Shown: positions 45,553 to 57,258, numbered from the stretch's first letter. The stretch is DNA of 64,000 bases from Gonapodya prolifera JEL478 (GCA_001574975.1 KQ965870.1:1-64000), one strand, 5' to 3'. Numbers and translations: made by a program. The notes: generated by a model from the letters alone, not told the origin.

Positions 45553-46111
45553 CGCTGGTTGAGTTTTCTCAGGTCTTTTAAGCAGAACGATTGATGCCAA
45601 GACAAGGTTCGGGGGAACTAAATGCGAAGCGCGCAAGAAACTCGGATGATGCCCCGTTCTGAGGCCTGTTGTGGCCTGGGGTAATTCTTCCATTGTTGCT
45701 GTTGGTAAGGCGAAGTTAGTCCAGTTTGTTGAGAATTTATTACTCTAAGCAAAAATAATGCAGGTCGCACTACACCCTACTCTGTCCAACAATCGCAGTT
45801 AGTGTATGTACCGTCACACGCTCGAGCACCGTCCACCACCACACACACGTCAAAACCAAATCACTGCCCCGCCTCCACGCGCAACGTATCCGGTCACATG
45901 ACCGGCCCGCGCAACGTGTCTGCGCTGCCTGCGCTTACGAAAGAACCAAATTGATCCCGATGTGACGCCATGGCCGCGGCAACCGTCGCACACAGTCACA
46001 CCGTGCCACATCTCGTAACTCCGCAGCTTTCTGCACATCTACTTCCGCGGACTCCGATGCCCACTCACACATTCCGAGGTCAAGTCAAGTCGACGTACTC
46101 CGACAACCCGC
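45553..46111. other. Divergent intergenic region
   Basis: About 560 bases between the GyrI-like gene (minus) and the RING gene (plus). Holds the palindrome at 45890-45905 and several GCGCAACGT repeats; no supported gene. Confidence 0.5.
45890..45905. promoter_or_regulatory. 16-bp perfect palindrome with E-box core
   Basis: CCGGTCACATGACCGG is a perfect inverted repeat centred on CACATG, an E-box of the kind bound by bHLH dimers. It is flanked by direct repeats GCGCAACGT at about 45879 and 45910. It lies about 340 bases from the GyrI-like start and 200 from the RING gene start. A regulatory site is inferred from symmetry and place, not shown. Confidence 0.5.
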
Positions 46112-46708
46112 ATGGCAGACCTGGACGTCTCCGACATTCCACTCGACACGCCCTCCACCCCCGTGGGCCTGCTTGTTGCGGCCCTGTGCGGCGTCGTCGC
46201 GCTGTTCCTGGGCGGCTCGCTCGGAATGATCTGGTTCGTTGCCTGGATAGGCGGCGTCAGACGCGGGGCAGCACAGGGGGGATCGGACGCGGTATCCGAG
46301 AATGCGCCGAGGACGCTTTCGACAGAGGTGCGTTGCTGCACAACCGCGCAGGGCCAGATCGGTGCAAGCGTGGCTCAAGTGCTCCCGTGTAGACGCTCGC
46401 TATGCTCGAACTCCGCGTACACAGCACATGCTGCTGGGGCGATGCTCCAACATGCTCCATTTGCCAGGACCAGATTGCCAAGGGCGAACAGATCCGGGTT
46501 CTTCCGTGCACGCACGGGTTTCACTCGTCGGTGGGTGTGTGCCTGCTTTGGTTCTGGACACGGTGCGTTGACGGAGCGTCCGACTGCCCATCAACCCACA
46601 TGACCACAACAGTGCGTGGACGTATGGCTGCTTACCCGATCCCCACAATGCCCGCTGTGCAAGACGGACACACTTGAGCGGATTCAAGCACTATGCCAGA
46701 ATGTATAA
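46112..46708 (+). CDS. Single-pass membrane RING-H2 E3 ubiquitin ligase
   Basis: Three exons (46112-46327, 46393-46530, 46613-46708) encode 149 residues. A membrane span, VGLLVAALCGVVALFLGGSL followed by GMIWFVAWIGG, lies near residue 20. The C-terminal half holds a RING-H2 finger: CSICQDQIAKGEQIRVLPCT, HGFHSS then CVDVW across the last intron, and CPLCKTD. All eight zinc ligands are present in C3H2C3 order. Such small ligases sit in the ER, Golgi or vacuole membrane and ubiquitinate membrane proteins. The protein ends soon after the RING (RIQALCQNV). A stretch overlapping its 3' end is duplicated next to an assembly gap. Confidence 0.85.
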
Positions 46709-46812
46709 TACGCGATGGCACACAAAGTCTGATGTCTCGCTCGCACGCACTGTGCAAGCGGAACAATCTCGAGCGGATTGAAAAAACGTCACCAAAATGT
46801 ATAATACGCAAT
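46669..46812. repeat. Short tandem duplication abutting assembly gap
   Basis: The end of the RING gene (GAGCGGATTCAAG...CCAGAATGTATAATACGC, about 46676-46713) recurs as GAGCGGATTGAAA...CCAAAATGTATAATACGC at about 46773-46810, a ~97-bp offset, ending at the run of N. The repeat probably caused the assembly break. Confidence 0.8.
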
Positions 46813-46859
46813 NNNNNNNNNNNNNNNNNNNNNNNNNNNNNNNNNNNNNNNNNNNNNNN
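46813..46859. other. Assembly gap (47 N)
   Basis: Unsequenced or unresolved bases. True gap size is unknown. Neighbouring genes appear complete: the RING gene ends before it and CMR1 stops at 46906. Confidence 0.99.
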
Positions 46860-46905
46860 TTCTCACCATTGTCCACACCCGTCGCACACCAAACCCCATC
46901 CCACA

Positions 46906-48730
46906 TCAACACCACGCAACAACCTTCCCGCTCGCATTCCCCGCCACGATCGCAACCGGCCCGCCATCTTCCCCACCAACCATGCAATTGACCGCCGGAA
47001 TCGCGCTCACGACCGCCGGGTCCGACAGCATTGCAATGTGCGCGCCGGTCTTGCCGTTGTAGACCTGTGGACGCGCGGCACGTTAGTGCCCTTGGGAGTC
47101 GCAAATAAGTGAAGCGCGGTACAACTCACGTCGACCCCCCGCGACATGTTGCCCGCGGTTACGTAGGGGGACGCGCTTCCGCCGCCAAACTGCGCGCGGA
47201 AACACGTCACCCACCGGCCGGTGTTGTTGTTGTGCGAGATCGAGGCGAGTTGGGTGAACATAGGGTCCCAGAATCGGAGGATACGGATCTGTGTTGGGTC
47301 GGTGGTGGTGTACGGTGGGGTTGGGGGGAGGAGGTCAGGACACCAGACCGACCAGGCGACGCTCCACCCCATTGCAACTCACTGTATCATCATACGACGT
47401 CGTCACAACCCGCTCGCCGTCCTCGCTCCAATACGCGCTCGTGCAGCTCTTCCCATGCTGCGTGGCAGCCAGTGCCGCTCCCCCGCTCTTTTTCAGTGCG
47501 CGGGTATCCCAAACCTTACACGACCCATCCAGACTGGATGTCGCCATCAAATGTTCCTTGGCCGGGTTCAGGGAGACGCACGAGACTTTTCGCGTGTGCA
47601 GCTCGTACGCGGCCAGTTTGGCGCCCGAGGGTTCCCGCGGGTCGAACCGGAACACCATCCCCTCCGTGTCCCCAAACATCCCGAACTTGGTCCCAGCGTG
47701 CATGCTCAGCGTCGTGATCTCGTACGCGTCGTCGCCGACGTGGTCTTGGAAGACGGGGTGGGCGGGGTCGAAAGACCGTACCGACCCTTCGTACGAAGAC
47801 GTCCACAGGCGGTCTCCGCGCCAGACGAGGCTCGTCACGGGGCGGTGTCGGTGCACTTCCCATACTTTGACGGTGGAGAATTCTGGGCCACGGCAAGTCC
47901 TTTCTTGAGCCCACGAAAGGAAAAGGGGAATCCTACGGCGAGGCGTGCTCACCGTCTTCATAATAGTCGCTCCCCTCTCGCTCCTTGACGTCCCTCGCCT
48001 TGTCCATGTCGATACCCACGAACCCAATGTTGCCCTGCTTGTCGCCCCAGAACGAGCCCACGGTGGACCCGCACAGCTTGGTGTACGCCGCCATGGAGTA
48101 GATCCGCTCCTTGGAGAACCGCACGGCGTCCGGAACGCACACCGTCAGTTTGGACGGGTCAGCGTTGGCGGTGCGTGGGGGTGACGTCGACTTTGTGGAA
48201 GTGAAAGATGCGAAGATGGTGGAGAACTTTTGGGCATCGTCCGTTACATCAGTATCCTGCCAAAGAAAACCGTCAATCAAAGGTATTGAAGCATGTACAG
48301 CGACTCGTGTGTGGCTCGAATCAACTCACGATGTGGACTGGACCTGGTACACGGGACTTCCTTTCCCTTTCCTTAGCCTCCTCTTCCTCCTTTATTCGTG
48401 CAATCTCCTTGGCCGCTTCGCTGTCCGGATCAATCGCCCTCAGACGCGACGACACTCTGGAGAAACGCCCCAGATTGGAACATATGAAGGTGCCATCGAC
48501 CGATGAGGAATCCACATCGCCGCGAGAACCCACCTCCGAACAGTCGGCTCCGGGGGCTCGTTCTCCGTGTCGCCATCTTCACGCTTGCGTTTCGGCCGGG
48601 CTTTCTTCTTGTCCGTGATGGAGATGGGATCGACGTCTGGTTTGGAGAGCGTGGGGATTTGGAGGGAGCGCAGAAGCGCTTGGTTTTCTTCGATGCGCTT
48701 TAGGCGCAAAACTTCATAATCCGAAGACAT
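46906..48730 (-). CDS. CMR1: WD40 DNA-damage-binding protein CMR1/WDR76
   Basis: A multi-exon gene starting MSSDYEVLRLKRIEENQALL at 48730, the classic CMR1 N-terminus, followed by a Lys/Arg-rich nuclear localisation stretch (KKKARPKRKRED). The first exon is 48730-48534. WD40 repeats follow, for example YTKLCGSTVGSFWGDKQGNI, PVTSLVWRGDRLWTSSYEGS, LATQ-type blades with VSCVSLNPAKEHLMATSSLD and CKVWDTRALKK, then RILRFWDPMFTQLASISHNN and a last exon VYNGKTGAHIAMLSDP ending GKVVAWC. CMR1 binds damaged DNA and chromatin and joins the intranuclear quality-control compartment under replication stress. Several introns were placed by frame change; one near 47890-47945 is not fully fixed. Confidence 0.85.
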
Positions 48731-48891
48731 GTGGGGGGCTCGAATCAAAGAGTTTTGGGATGAAAACGATCGATGTGGACACATTTCATTCCTCAATCCA
48801 AACACAGATTGTAAACAAGGGGACGTAATAAAACAGGTTCGCAGCATTGGCATATTCATGCGAAACTAGAAAATCAATGAGTGGTGGATAA

Positions 48892-51800
48892 TCATTTCTT
48901 CTTTTTGTGCCTTCCCGTCTTTTCTCGCCGTTTCTCCTTCAGCAGCCTCTCCTTGACAATTTGCTGTTTGCTCTTCAGCTCCCGCTTGGGCTTCACTCCA
49001 GCCCACTTCACAGTCTTCTTTCCGCTTCCCTTGTTACCCTTGCCAGCGCTTCCGCGCTGCCCAGACTCATCCCTATCCTCGCCTTTGCTCCTCTTGGCCA
49101 TTTTGCGCTGTTGAGACATACTGCCCGGAGTGGGTGCCGTGGTTCCAGTGTGCCGGAATTTGCGAAAGCCAGACACTGTGGGTCCCCTTCTGCCCTTCAT
49201 CGAAGTGTCTTCAAGTTCGCCGACACGGGGCATGGTAGTTTTGGTTTTCTTTTGCCACTCTTCGAACCTGTGAATAGATCAAAAAAGTGTCAGCGACTGG
49301 AAGTATGACTGGCTTAAAAGAACTCCACAAAAAAGTTTCCAATGTTGACACAAATGTGCGGGCGCAATTATACACCCGAAATCACTGAGCAGGACAGTTA
49401 GGATGTCTCTTATTCCCGGTTCTTCTTGCGTGATTAGTAACCAACCAACGATAAACACCAAAGCTCCTCCCGGAGTCCGGGAGATGCAAAGGGTTGCATT
49501 GGGCGGATAATTGATCACGCTGATAGCCATTTGTATGGCACAGTCCTTTCTCGGAGGTGGAAACACCTGCTTCATAATTCTCCCCTTCCAGGAAAGGTAC
49601 GTCCCGTCTTCATCGATAACTCACCGTCCGGCTTTGAAGCTTGCTTCCACCAAAGCTCCACTTTCACTACGCATTCGCTTGATGTTGTCTCCTCCTATGG
49701 TCTTCCTTACGAATCGCTTCTTCTTCTTATCCCAAACCTGAGCACCCTTTCCGCCCTTGCCGGGTATTCCCGCATCCACTTCTCCTGTAAGCTCGAACGA
49801 AGCAGCTTGCGCTTCCCGCAAGAACGCTGATGAACCCGATGACACGGAGTAAGCGCGGTCGGCCGCGGCGTTGGGTGGTTGGTACGGAACGAAAAATTCC
49901 GACTGCGACGGGTCCGACGACGGATTTGTGGCCCCCGTGTCATCGTCGTCATCACCTTCGAACACGGTCGCGACGGTTGACCCGCCAGTGTAGGTAGCGG
50001 TGGCCTCGTCAGTTTCCTTCGAAGATGCGGATGATGGTCGAGACTTTGCTGGCTTTTTCGCGAGAATTTTAGCCGCAGCGCGACGTCGTTCCAACATGAC
50101 GAGCGCTTCTTTGGACCTGTGCCCACGCTTGCCAACTTCAAAGACAGTCTAAGATATTGAGATATCGTCAGTAACTCGAACTGCACCAATTGGAACAACT
50201 GACGAACCTCAGGGGGTCTGAAGCTACCTATTTCCGCCACCATTGCCGCTTGCTCTTGGTCAGCACTATCCAATAGTGTGGCTACAGGATCCATGTCACA
50301 TTAAAATACACTCCTCCAAGAGATCAGAAACCAACTCACCAACCAATGGGTGCACCCCAACCTTACCGAGCTCCTTCGCCTTTCTGATCCCGTCTCCTGT
50401 CGGCTTTTCTCTCGTTCGAGCCCACATCCGGCCCGCATTGTCGGCGGCCTTCTCCAACCCTTCCCAGTCCCCATCGGTGCGCCTGTAGTTCTCGATCCGC
50501 TCAGCTTCTGTGTCAAGGAGATTTTGTGGTAGAGAACCGACGCAAATTGTGGAAGTGTAGGACGGCGGAGTTGTGGTAGGGCTCGTGGGAGAAATAGCGA
50601 CGAGTGGACGAGTGGAAAAAAGGTGCAGGTCGAGGAGGTAGGGAATCTGGAAGAATATTCTAACGGCTCGAGTCCCACTTTGACATTGCAGACTTGATGG
50701 CCTTGACGCACCTCCTCCCCCCCAACCAAGCTCCAAGCCCTTCCCTTTCGCCCAGCTCTTCCAGCTCTTCCAACACGGTGTACAAACACCTTGGCAGATC
50801 CCGGAAAGTCGAAGTTCACCACTTCGTCAAGACTCGGAACATCCAGCCCACGGGCGGCCACGTCTGTCACAATGAGGCACTTGACAGTGCCCTTGCGGAA
50901 GGCGTCAAGGTTGTTTTTTCGAGCAACCTGATCCATTCCTCCATGGCACGGGACAGCCGCTAAACCGGAGAGGTGAAGGGCGTGCGAGACAAGCTCGACG
51001 TGATGCTTCGTAGAACAGAAAATGAGAGTTTGTGACGTGGGAGGGATGAGCGTACGGAGGAGAAAGAGGAGGGCCGCAAGACGAGAAGGTGGGGGGATGG
51101 TAAGGAAGAGCAGCTATTTCACAAAATGACAGGAACAAGGGACCGTTGAAAAGAGCGAGAGGGAGGGGAAGGGTGGCAATCACGAACCTCCAGGTCTGGG
51201 TTGATTCTCCCTTCAGCCTCTAGTCGTACCATCACCGGATCTCTCAAGCCGGCTCTTGCAAACTCAACCAAGAGACTTGGAAGGGTGGCAGAAAAGAGTG
51301 AGGTCTGGCGATTCGGAGAGAGGCGATGTTGGATTTCACGAAGCTGAGGCGCGAATCCAAGCTCGAAAAGCCTGCGGAGAAACTTTTGGTGAGTCTGAAT
51401 ACTTTAAAATTTGGCATCAGGATCTCACCGATCAGCTTCGTCGTACACAACAGCCTCAACTGTCGAGAGGGAGAGGGACATTTCGATAATAAGATGAACG
51501 AGACGACCCGGTGTGGCGACAACTCTGCAGCAAATGGCGATTATTCCGGACTTGAATTCCTCTTCGGTCAGAGTGATACCTTACATGTCTGGGTTTCCGG
51601 CCATCGCCTCAAATTGGTCCTCCAGCCCTTCACCACCCACCACAACCGCAATACGGAGATCTGTGTACTTGGAAACCTCCTTGGCAACCTTCGCCGTCTG
51701 GACTGCCAATTCACGGGTTGGCTCCAGAATCAAAGCGCGCGCTCCGACCCTTTCACTGTGCGCTTTAAGCTTGTTCACGATTGGTATAAGGAAAGCAAGC

Positions 51801-52264
51801 GTTTTCCCGGATCCTGTGCGTGCCATCGCCACAACATCGCGCCCGGCCAAAGCGAGCGGGATGGACCGGCGCTGAATCGGGGTTGGTAGACGGAATCCCC
51901 GGAGGAGAAGAGCACGGAGAAGCGATGGATATAAATCCAGCGATTGGAACGTTCCACCTGGGTTCTTGTTGGGCTTCGCTTTCTTCTTCTTGTGACCGTT
52001 TGCATCCTTATCCGTCAACTTGCCATCAACCTTGGCTCTCTTCCGAGGTCGCTCAGAGTCCGCATTGCCGTCATCCTCGCCGCTTTCACTGCCATCGTTC
52101 ACATCACTTTGGGACCCGTCGTCCTCAAAGTCTTCGCCTTGGAATCCATCATTTTCAACTTCGGCGTCCTGCTCGTCTTCCCAACCATCGACTTTATCAG
52201 AGTCCACCGGTGGTTCCTCCTTCTTCCTCGGGTGCTTGCCGTTCGCGTTTCGTGGGCGTTTCAT
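48892..52264 (-). CDS. DBP10: DEAD-box RNA helicase DBP10/DDX54
   Basis: A multi-exon gene. After an acidic N-terminus and a basic linker, helicase motifs appear in order: [20 protein letters not shown] and [15 protein letters not shown] (Q motif), ARTGSGKT (I), PTREL (Ia), VVYDEADR (DEAD), SLFSATLP (SAT), [20 protein letters not shown] and [13 protein letters not shown] (VI). The C-terminal DBP10CT region follows: [55 protein letters not shown], and the end [21 protein letters not shown]10 works in 60S subunit assembly in the nucleolus. One intron between the ASFKAGR and FEEWQKKTK exons (about 49622-49270) is roughly 350 nt, long for this genome, and shows no recognisable content. Confidence 0.85.
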
Positions 52265-52529
52265 TCGAAAAGAGAAAATAGACTTCTGATGGCCGAAGTC
52301 GCTACACTACTTTCAAAACGTCGTCCATCAATTCTCTTCATAATTAGCAGAATAGCCCCACATTAAAATGCGGTAAGAATGACGTTTTTGGTGATCCCGC
52401 TAAAAATTATTCTCAGGCAACGGCGGGGCGGGGCGAGCCATTGCAGCCTGACTCTTATCCGAAATCTTTCAGCAAATCCATCGCGGATCCACTCGGACTC
52501 CCACTCTAAGCTAAACGCGCTCCTCCACC

Positions 52530-53553
52530 ATGCCGCCTTTACCGCTCTCAATCCCGTTGCACCTGAATCGGTCTCTCATCGAGGCAATCGAGGCCGGAAG
52601 CTTGTCGCGTGTTCGTGATTCCCTCGCCGCGGGTGCCAGCGCAAGAGCCCACAAGTTAGTCGCCTCGAGCAAAGGGCCAATGGCGGTGATGAAGGGGGAG
52701 AAAGGGGACTATGAGAGGTGAGCCCGATCCGATGTCTCCCACCCTCTCCTGGTTGCAGAAGAAGCCTCAACATCCCACTTTTGTGCTTATTGTTGCATTG
52801 GCTGGACTGGCAGGGAGGACGGAGAAAGCGCGTTGCTGCTTGCTATTGTTTATGGTTCCGCCGAGATTGTGAAGTTGCTAATTGAACATGGTAAAGTGCA
52901 GTTGAAACTGGTTGTCGTTAGCTTATCCACTAAACACATTCATGAACTTTGCACGCTTGTGTGCCGGGACGATTCATCGCTTCCCCCCATTGCATTCGGC
53001 CGTGAACCAAGGCGCCGATCCAAATGCATCTTGCCGCTTTACGAACATTATCACGACCTCCGCTGGCGCTGTTCGGTTTGCGACTCAACCAGGTCTCGGT
53101 GGCCTGACAGCCGTTCAACTCGCGGGTAAAGGTCCTCTCTTCACCCTCTCGCGCGGGGGCTTCTCGAACGCCCTCGAAGCGGCTCTTCACGATGGCCGAT
53201 ACAGTGGCTTGAACGAAAAGGGAGGATGGGTCCTGGACATGGCCGCGGTGGATAGGAAGATTGACACCAAGGTTGAGGTCCTCATGGCACTCCTTGAAGG
53301 CGGCGCAGTAGTCACGGAGGAACACTTACACAGGGCGGCAGAGGTCGCAAAGGGAAAGTCTGGTGCAATTTTCGGGAAGAAACCTCGACCAGAGATCTAT
53401 GACCTCATCATGGGTCACTACGCGAGGCAGATGGAGGCTATGCGTGGACCACCGGCATATACACCATCGGCAGTCGCAGGCCGCGATGTGATGATGCAAG
53501 GAGCGTTGGACCACGTGGCAGTACCGGCGTACTGTGCAAGTGGCAGTGGTTAA
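52530..53553 (+). CDS. Ankyrin-repeat protein
   Basis: Three exons (52530-52717, 52814-52890, 53012-53553) encode 268 residues. Ankyrin-type sequence: LNRSLIEAIEAGSLSRVRDS with LAAGASARA, then ESALLLAIVYGSAEIVKLLI with EHGADPNASC across the second intron, and LGGLTAVQLAGKGP. The rest is helical (ALEAALHDGRYSGLNEKGGW, KVEVLMALLEGGAVVTEEHL). Ankyrin repeats mediate protein binding; the partner is unknown. The last part of the second intron also reads PPLHSAVNQGADPNA in frame, which itself looks like an ankyrin repeat, so an alternative acceptor further upstream may exist, though no AG precedes it nearby. Confidence 0.75.
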
Positions 53554-53955
53554 AGGGGGTCTGGATGGCTGCAGACGTTTTTCAGCATTTCGTGCACTGA
53601 GGGGAGTCGGAGGTCCATGCGTTCCCGAGGGGTTCGTGGTAGTCTTGTAATTTTTGTGCGTGAGTCTGTGGATTTGGATTTGTGACATGTGCCTGGATGT
53701 GCGAGACGTCTTTCGAAGAAATGCATACTGCGCGAAGAATTAGTGGACTTGATCGTGCAAAATAGCTAAAATGTGAAATTTTTGAGATGAAGTAGCAACT
53801 ATGGACTGTTACAGTGAGATGACTAATCGGCTGATCGGGAGAACCAGCAGTGAAGTTGCTTCCGCACCGCTTCCGCCTTGATCGAGACGCATACCTCCAT
53901 TTGTAGGAGTGCTCCAGCCACTGTCGCCTGCCAGCGATTCAAATCTGCAGCTATC
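53554..53955. other. Intergenic, no gene seen
   Basis: About 400 bases between two plus-strand genes, AT-richer than its neighbours. No supported feature. Confidence 0.5.
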
Positions 53956-55284
53956 ATGTCGCCAGCAGCCGTAATTGAATTCGCCATCCCCGAAATCTCT
54001 CTTCGTGACTTCGACACCCGAAAGAACCAAATCGCGGCAGATCTGGACATCGCATGTCACGGGATCGGCTTTTTTTATCTCGTGGACCATGGTAAGCGCT
54101 ATGATGCACAGATATCATAGGCTGATCGTTGGCTGATGAAGGCCATTAGGCATTCCCCAGGAATTGATCGACGAAGCGTTCACACTGTCCAAGAAGTTTT
54201 TCGACGAGCCCCTGGAAGAGAAAGAGAAGTATCTTCTCGGCCCAAATAATCAGGGCTATAGCGCGTTCGGTGGGCAAGGTGTGTGAGTGCGCTGAATTGA
54301 GTACGGTCCACACGGTTTTCTCAGAATCGGACAGTCCTGGATCGGAAGAGAAAAGTTCCCGACTCCAAAGAAGCGTACAATATTCTCATGTTGCCCAACA
54401 ACTCTGCGTTCGAATCTCCCCACCACCCGCTCTTCAGAGAGTACAAACTGCTCATTCAGCGTTTTGGCGATTCGGCGATGGACGTGGTCTACAAAATCAT
54501 GCGCTTGCTCGCATTAGTACTAGATGTCCCTGAGAATGTGGGTCTTGACGCAATCATTTCTCATGGTAGTTTCTTACCTAACGTTTTTCCACCGACCCCA
54601 AGACGTTCGTTTCCCTCTTCGGTGGGAAAGACGGCTCCCACAACGGAACGTTCCGCGCTCTTCACTATCCCCCTGTTGAGGAGGAAGAAGTTGAAGACGA
54701 ACTCGAGAATGGTGTTATCCGGTGTGGGGCGCATTCGGATTTCGGGACACTCACCGTTCTCTTCACTGAGCCCGACGGCCCTCTTGGCCTTCAAGTGCTC
54801 TCACCGCTGACAAATAAGTGGGAGTGGATTCCGTCAAAGCCGGGGGCTTTGCTCATTAATATTTCTGACATCATCGAGTAGGTCGTTCTCTCTTTCTTGG
54901 TACTTCGTTTTGTCAGACAATCCGTCACCTCCCAGATTCGAAACGCGTGGCTACTTCCTATCCACGCTCCACCGCGTTGCACCTGCGCCTGGTCCCGACC
55001 GTCGCCGGCGTCGGTACTCCATTGCATTCTTCACACAGCCCGACCGCACCACCATTATCAAGCCTATCAGAGGTTCAAAACGCCTGGATAATTTTGCGAT
55101 GGAGGAGGCTAAGCGAGCAAAAATGGAGAGGGAGGTGAAGAAGGCGAGAGGAGACTCGGCGACGTTCGTGGAGGACGTGGTGAGACGCTGGAAGAAGGCA
55201 GGGACCGAGAATATCGCAGATGGTGGCATCACTGTGCAGGATTGGATTCAGAGTAGGGTGAATGGGACGTATAACTTTGCTTAA
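53956..55284 (+). CDS. 2-oxoglutarate/Fe(II) oxygenase, isopenicillin-N-synthase-like
   Basis: A multi-exon gene of about 330-350 residues. N-terminal DIOX_N pattern: IEFAIPEISLRDFDTR, DLDIACHGIGFFYLVDHG, ELIDEAFTLSKKFF, EKYLLGPNNQGYSAFG. The catalytic domain has the iron ligands HxD in GAHSDFGTLTVLF, a second His in TLHRVA, and the 2-oxoglutarate Arg in RRYSIAFF, with LQVLSPLTNKWEWI and GALLINISDIIE between. Family members hydroxylate, desaturate or close rings on small molecules; here the substrate is unknown, and no biosynthetic cluster surrounds it. The C-terminus is a Lys/Glu-rich helix ending VNGTYNFA. First exon is 53956-54091, second starts at 54150. The junction near 54570-54600 (after AIISHG) is not resolved. 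Confidence 0.8.
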
Positions 55285-55615
55285 CGAGTGTTTCGGGGCT
55301 GGTCAGGTCCTTGTGTGAAATTGGGCTTACCTAGTGCGAATAATCTACTGCGAGCCAATAAAGAAGCTCGGCTTCTTTTAACGTGAATGGGCCATATCAT
55401 TGCCGCAGGAGTGTGAGTCTGCAGGCTGGTCGTGGGAGGTGTACAGAAACGAGAAAGGAAAGGAGGAGTGGATGGAGACGGACATATAATACTTGATTAA
55501 ACGTGGTACCGTGTAGATAGCATTGAGTGAATCGCTTTGGCACTGAAGCTTCATGACCGCAGCTACCTGACCAGAGCCCAGGCGCAGGTCCCATCTGGCC
55601 AACTTTCCCCACTCG
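55285..55615. other. Intergenic, no gene seen
   Basis: About 330 bases between two plus-strand genes; contains ccaataaag near 55355, a possible polyadenylation signal of the oxygenase. Confidence 0.5.
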
Positions 55616-56825
55616 ATGGCCACACGAGACTCTGACTCCGATTCAGACACGGATGCACCCGCGCTGTCTCCACACGCTCTTGCTGCTCTGCAATCCTTCG
55701 TCAAGGAGAAACAAGAACAAGTCACAAAATTTGCACGACTAGCAGCAGCAGCAGAGTCAAAGTTTCAGGACGTTAAGGACGGCAGCGATCGCAACGCTGA
55801 TGGCATGGTCGACGGTACAGACGGCGTCCGTATCGAGGACTTCGAAGAAGACTGGAACATGTCGCAGTTCTGGGTGATTTTCTCTCATGACCCATTTCAA
55901 GTGCCCTTTGGTTCCTTTATTCAACTGCACGGCATTCTTTCACAGTACGACGATGATACCGCCGAGGCCATCGCACGCGAGGCGATCGCGGTTGCCGTAC
56001 AGGACAAACCATTGACGGATGGGAGTGCAAAAACACCCGGGAGGATCGGCGTTCTCTGTGCGCCCAGCGTTTTTGTAAAGCTACAGGTGGGTAACGCAAA
56101 TAGCCTGGTTGTGGCGAGGGAAGCATACGTTCATCATGTTTGGCGGGACTTGAAGATTGACGTGCGTTGAATCTCGAGCTGAATCGCACCCCTTTACCAG
56201 GCAATCGTCAGGTCCTCTTCGTCCAACGCTCCATCACCTTCAATCCACCTTTTCGAGCACGACCCTCGCTTCCGCATTCTTAACTCTCCGTCCCAATCCT
56301 CTTTCTTCCACTTGTACGACTACTCCACCCCCTGCGAGACTCAATTCGCCTCCAACCTGTCCCTAGAATCGTCGTTTGACGTGCTGGTGGTGGACCCTCC
56401 GTTCTTGAGTGAAGAGTGCTGGACGAAAGTCGCCCAGGCTGTGAAGTGGTTGGGGACGCGAGGGGATGGGAAGGAAGGGAATGGAGGCGTGAACGTTGTG
56501 GCGTGTACAGGGTGAGTGTTGGAAATGCGGGGATGCGTTTGTGTGACGCTCTGGATCAGATATCTGTAGTCGACTCTGAACTATGAGGAATGACAGTTGG
56601 ATGGTCGTTATGGGAGCAACGAAATCATTCCGCTTTAACACCACCAACCGTCTTCCCCTCCACTATCCCAGAGCCGTCCTCACTCCCCTGCTCTCCAGCC
56701 TCCTCGACCTCCGCCCCACTGTTTTCCAACCACACCACAAAGGCGGCCGCTTGAGCAACGAATTCTCCTGCTTCACTAACTACCGGAGTGGTAGGGCAGG
56801 GTTTGCATGGAAGGATCAAGCGTAA
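55616..56825 (+). CDS. EFM5: EFM5-type protein-lysine N-methyltransferase
   Basis: Four exons (55616-55873, 55946-56086, 56201-56511, 56672-56825) encode 287 residues. The N-terminus is acidic (RDSDSDSDTD) with LSPHALAALQSFVKEKQEQ. The methyltransferase part shows IEDFEEDWNMSQFW, GVLCAPSVFVKLQ, LFEHDPRFRIL, FDVLVVDPPFLSEECWTKVA (the DPPF/Y catalytic motif), VVACTG, then VFQPHHKGGRLSNEFSCFTN. This matches EFM5/EEF1AKMT1 (formerly N6AMT2), which trimethylates a lysine of elongation factor eEF1A in the cytoplasm. Length is typical once the extra acidic head is counted. Its stop region overlaps, on the opposite strand, an open frame of unknown value. Confidence 0.85.
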
Positions 56826-56859
56826 ACCATGGAAAGCACATGCGCCTTACGTTCCCAAG

Positions 56860-57258
56860 TTAGATTCTTGATTGGGTTGATGCGACCTTCTGTCTGTTGT
56901 ATGGCGGCCAGCAGTGCGTGACGTCTAGCTGCAGACGGGTTTCGGAGGTTGGAGAATCGGAGAAGGTGGGCATACGGTGTCGAAAGGAGAGTGGAACGGG
57001 GTTGGGTCTATCCGTCGTATGTTAGCGTACTATTCTCAACGTTAAACATTCAGTGAATGTTCAGATGATTTAGCATAAAATCTGTTGTCCTTTCATTTCT
57101 GAACATCCTACATTTTACCCTGAATGTACAGTTTCAAGCTCCCGCAGGGCCGACCCCGTTGAGAATTTTCCGGGATCGCTGCATCTGTTTCGTGTGAAAA
57201 AAGCCTCTTCGCTGCCCGGTGCTTCAGTCGTTGCTGATGAGTCGATGAGCTGCACCAT
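56860..57258 (-). CDS. Possible small unknown protein, two exons
   Basis: ATG at 57258 opens MVQLIDSSATTEAPGSEEAF, with a GTAAAA donor at 57118 and an acceptor ending at 57008 that is preceded by a good branch site (GCTAAC). The phase-consistent product has 95 residues and stops at 56860. In the other phase the second exon reads STPYAHLLRFSNLRNPSAAR and RRHALLAAIQQTEGRINP, continuing to a stop at 56816, inside the end of EFM5 on the other strand; this looks more protein-like but needs a different donor. No family recognised. Low confidence. Confidence 0.25.
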
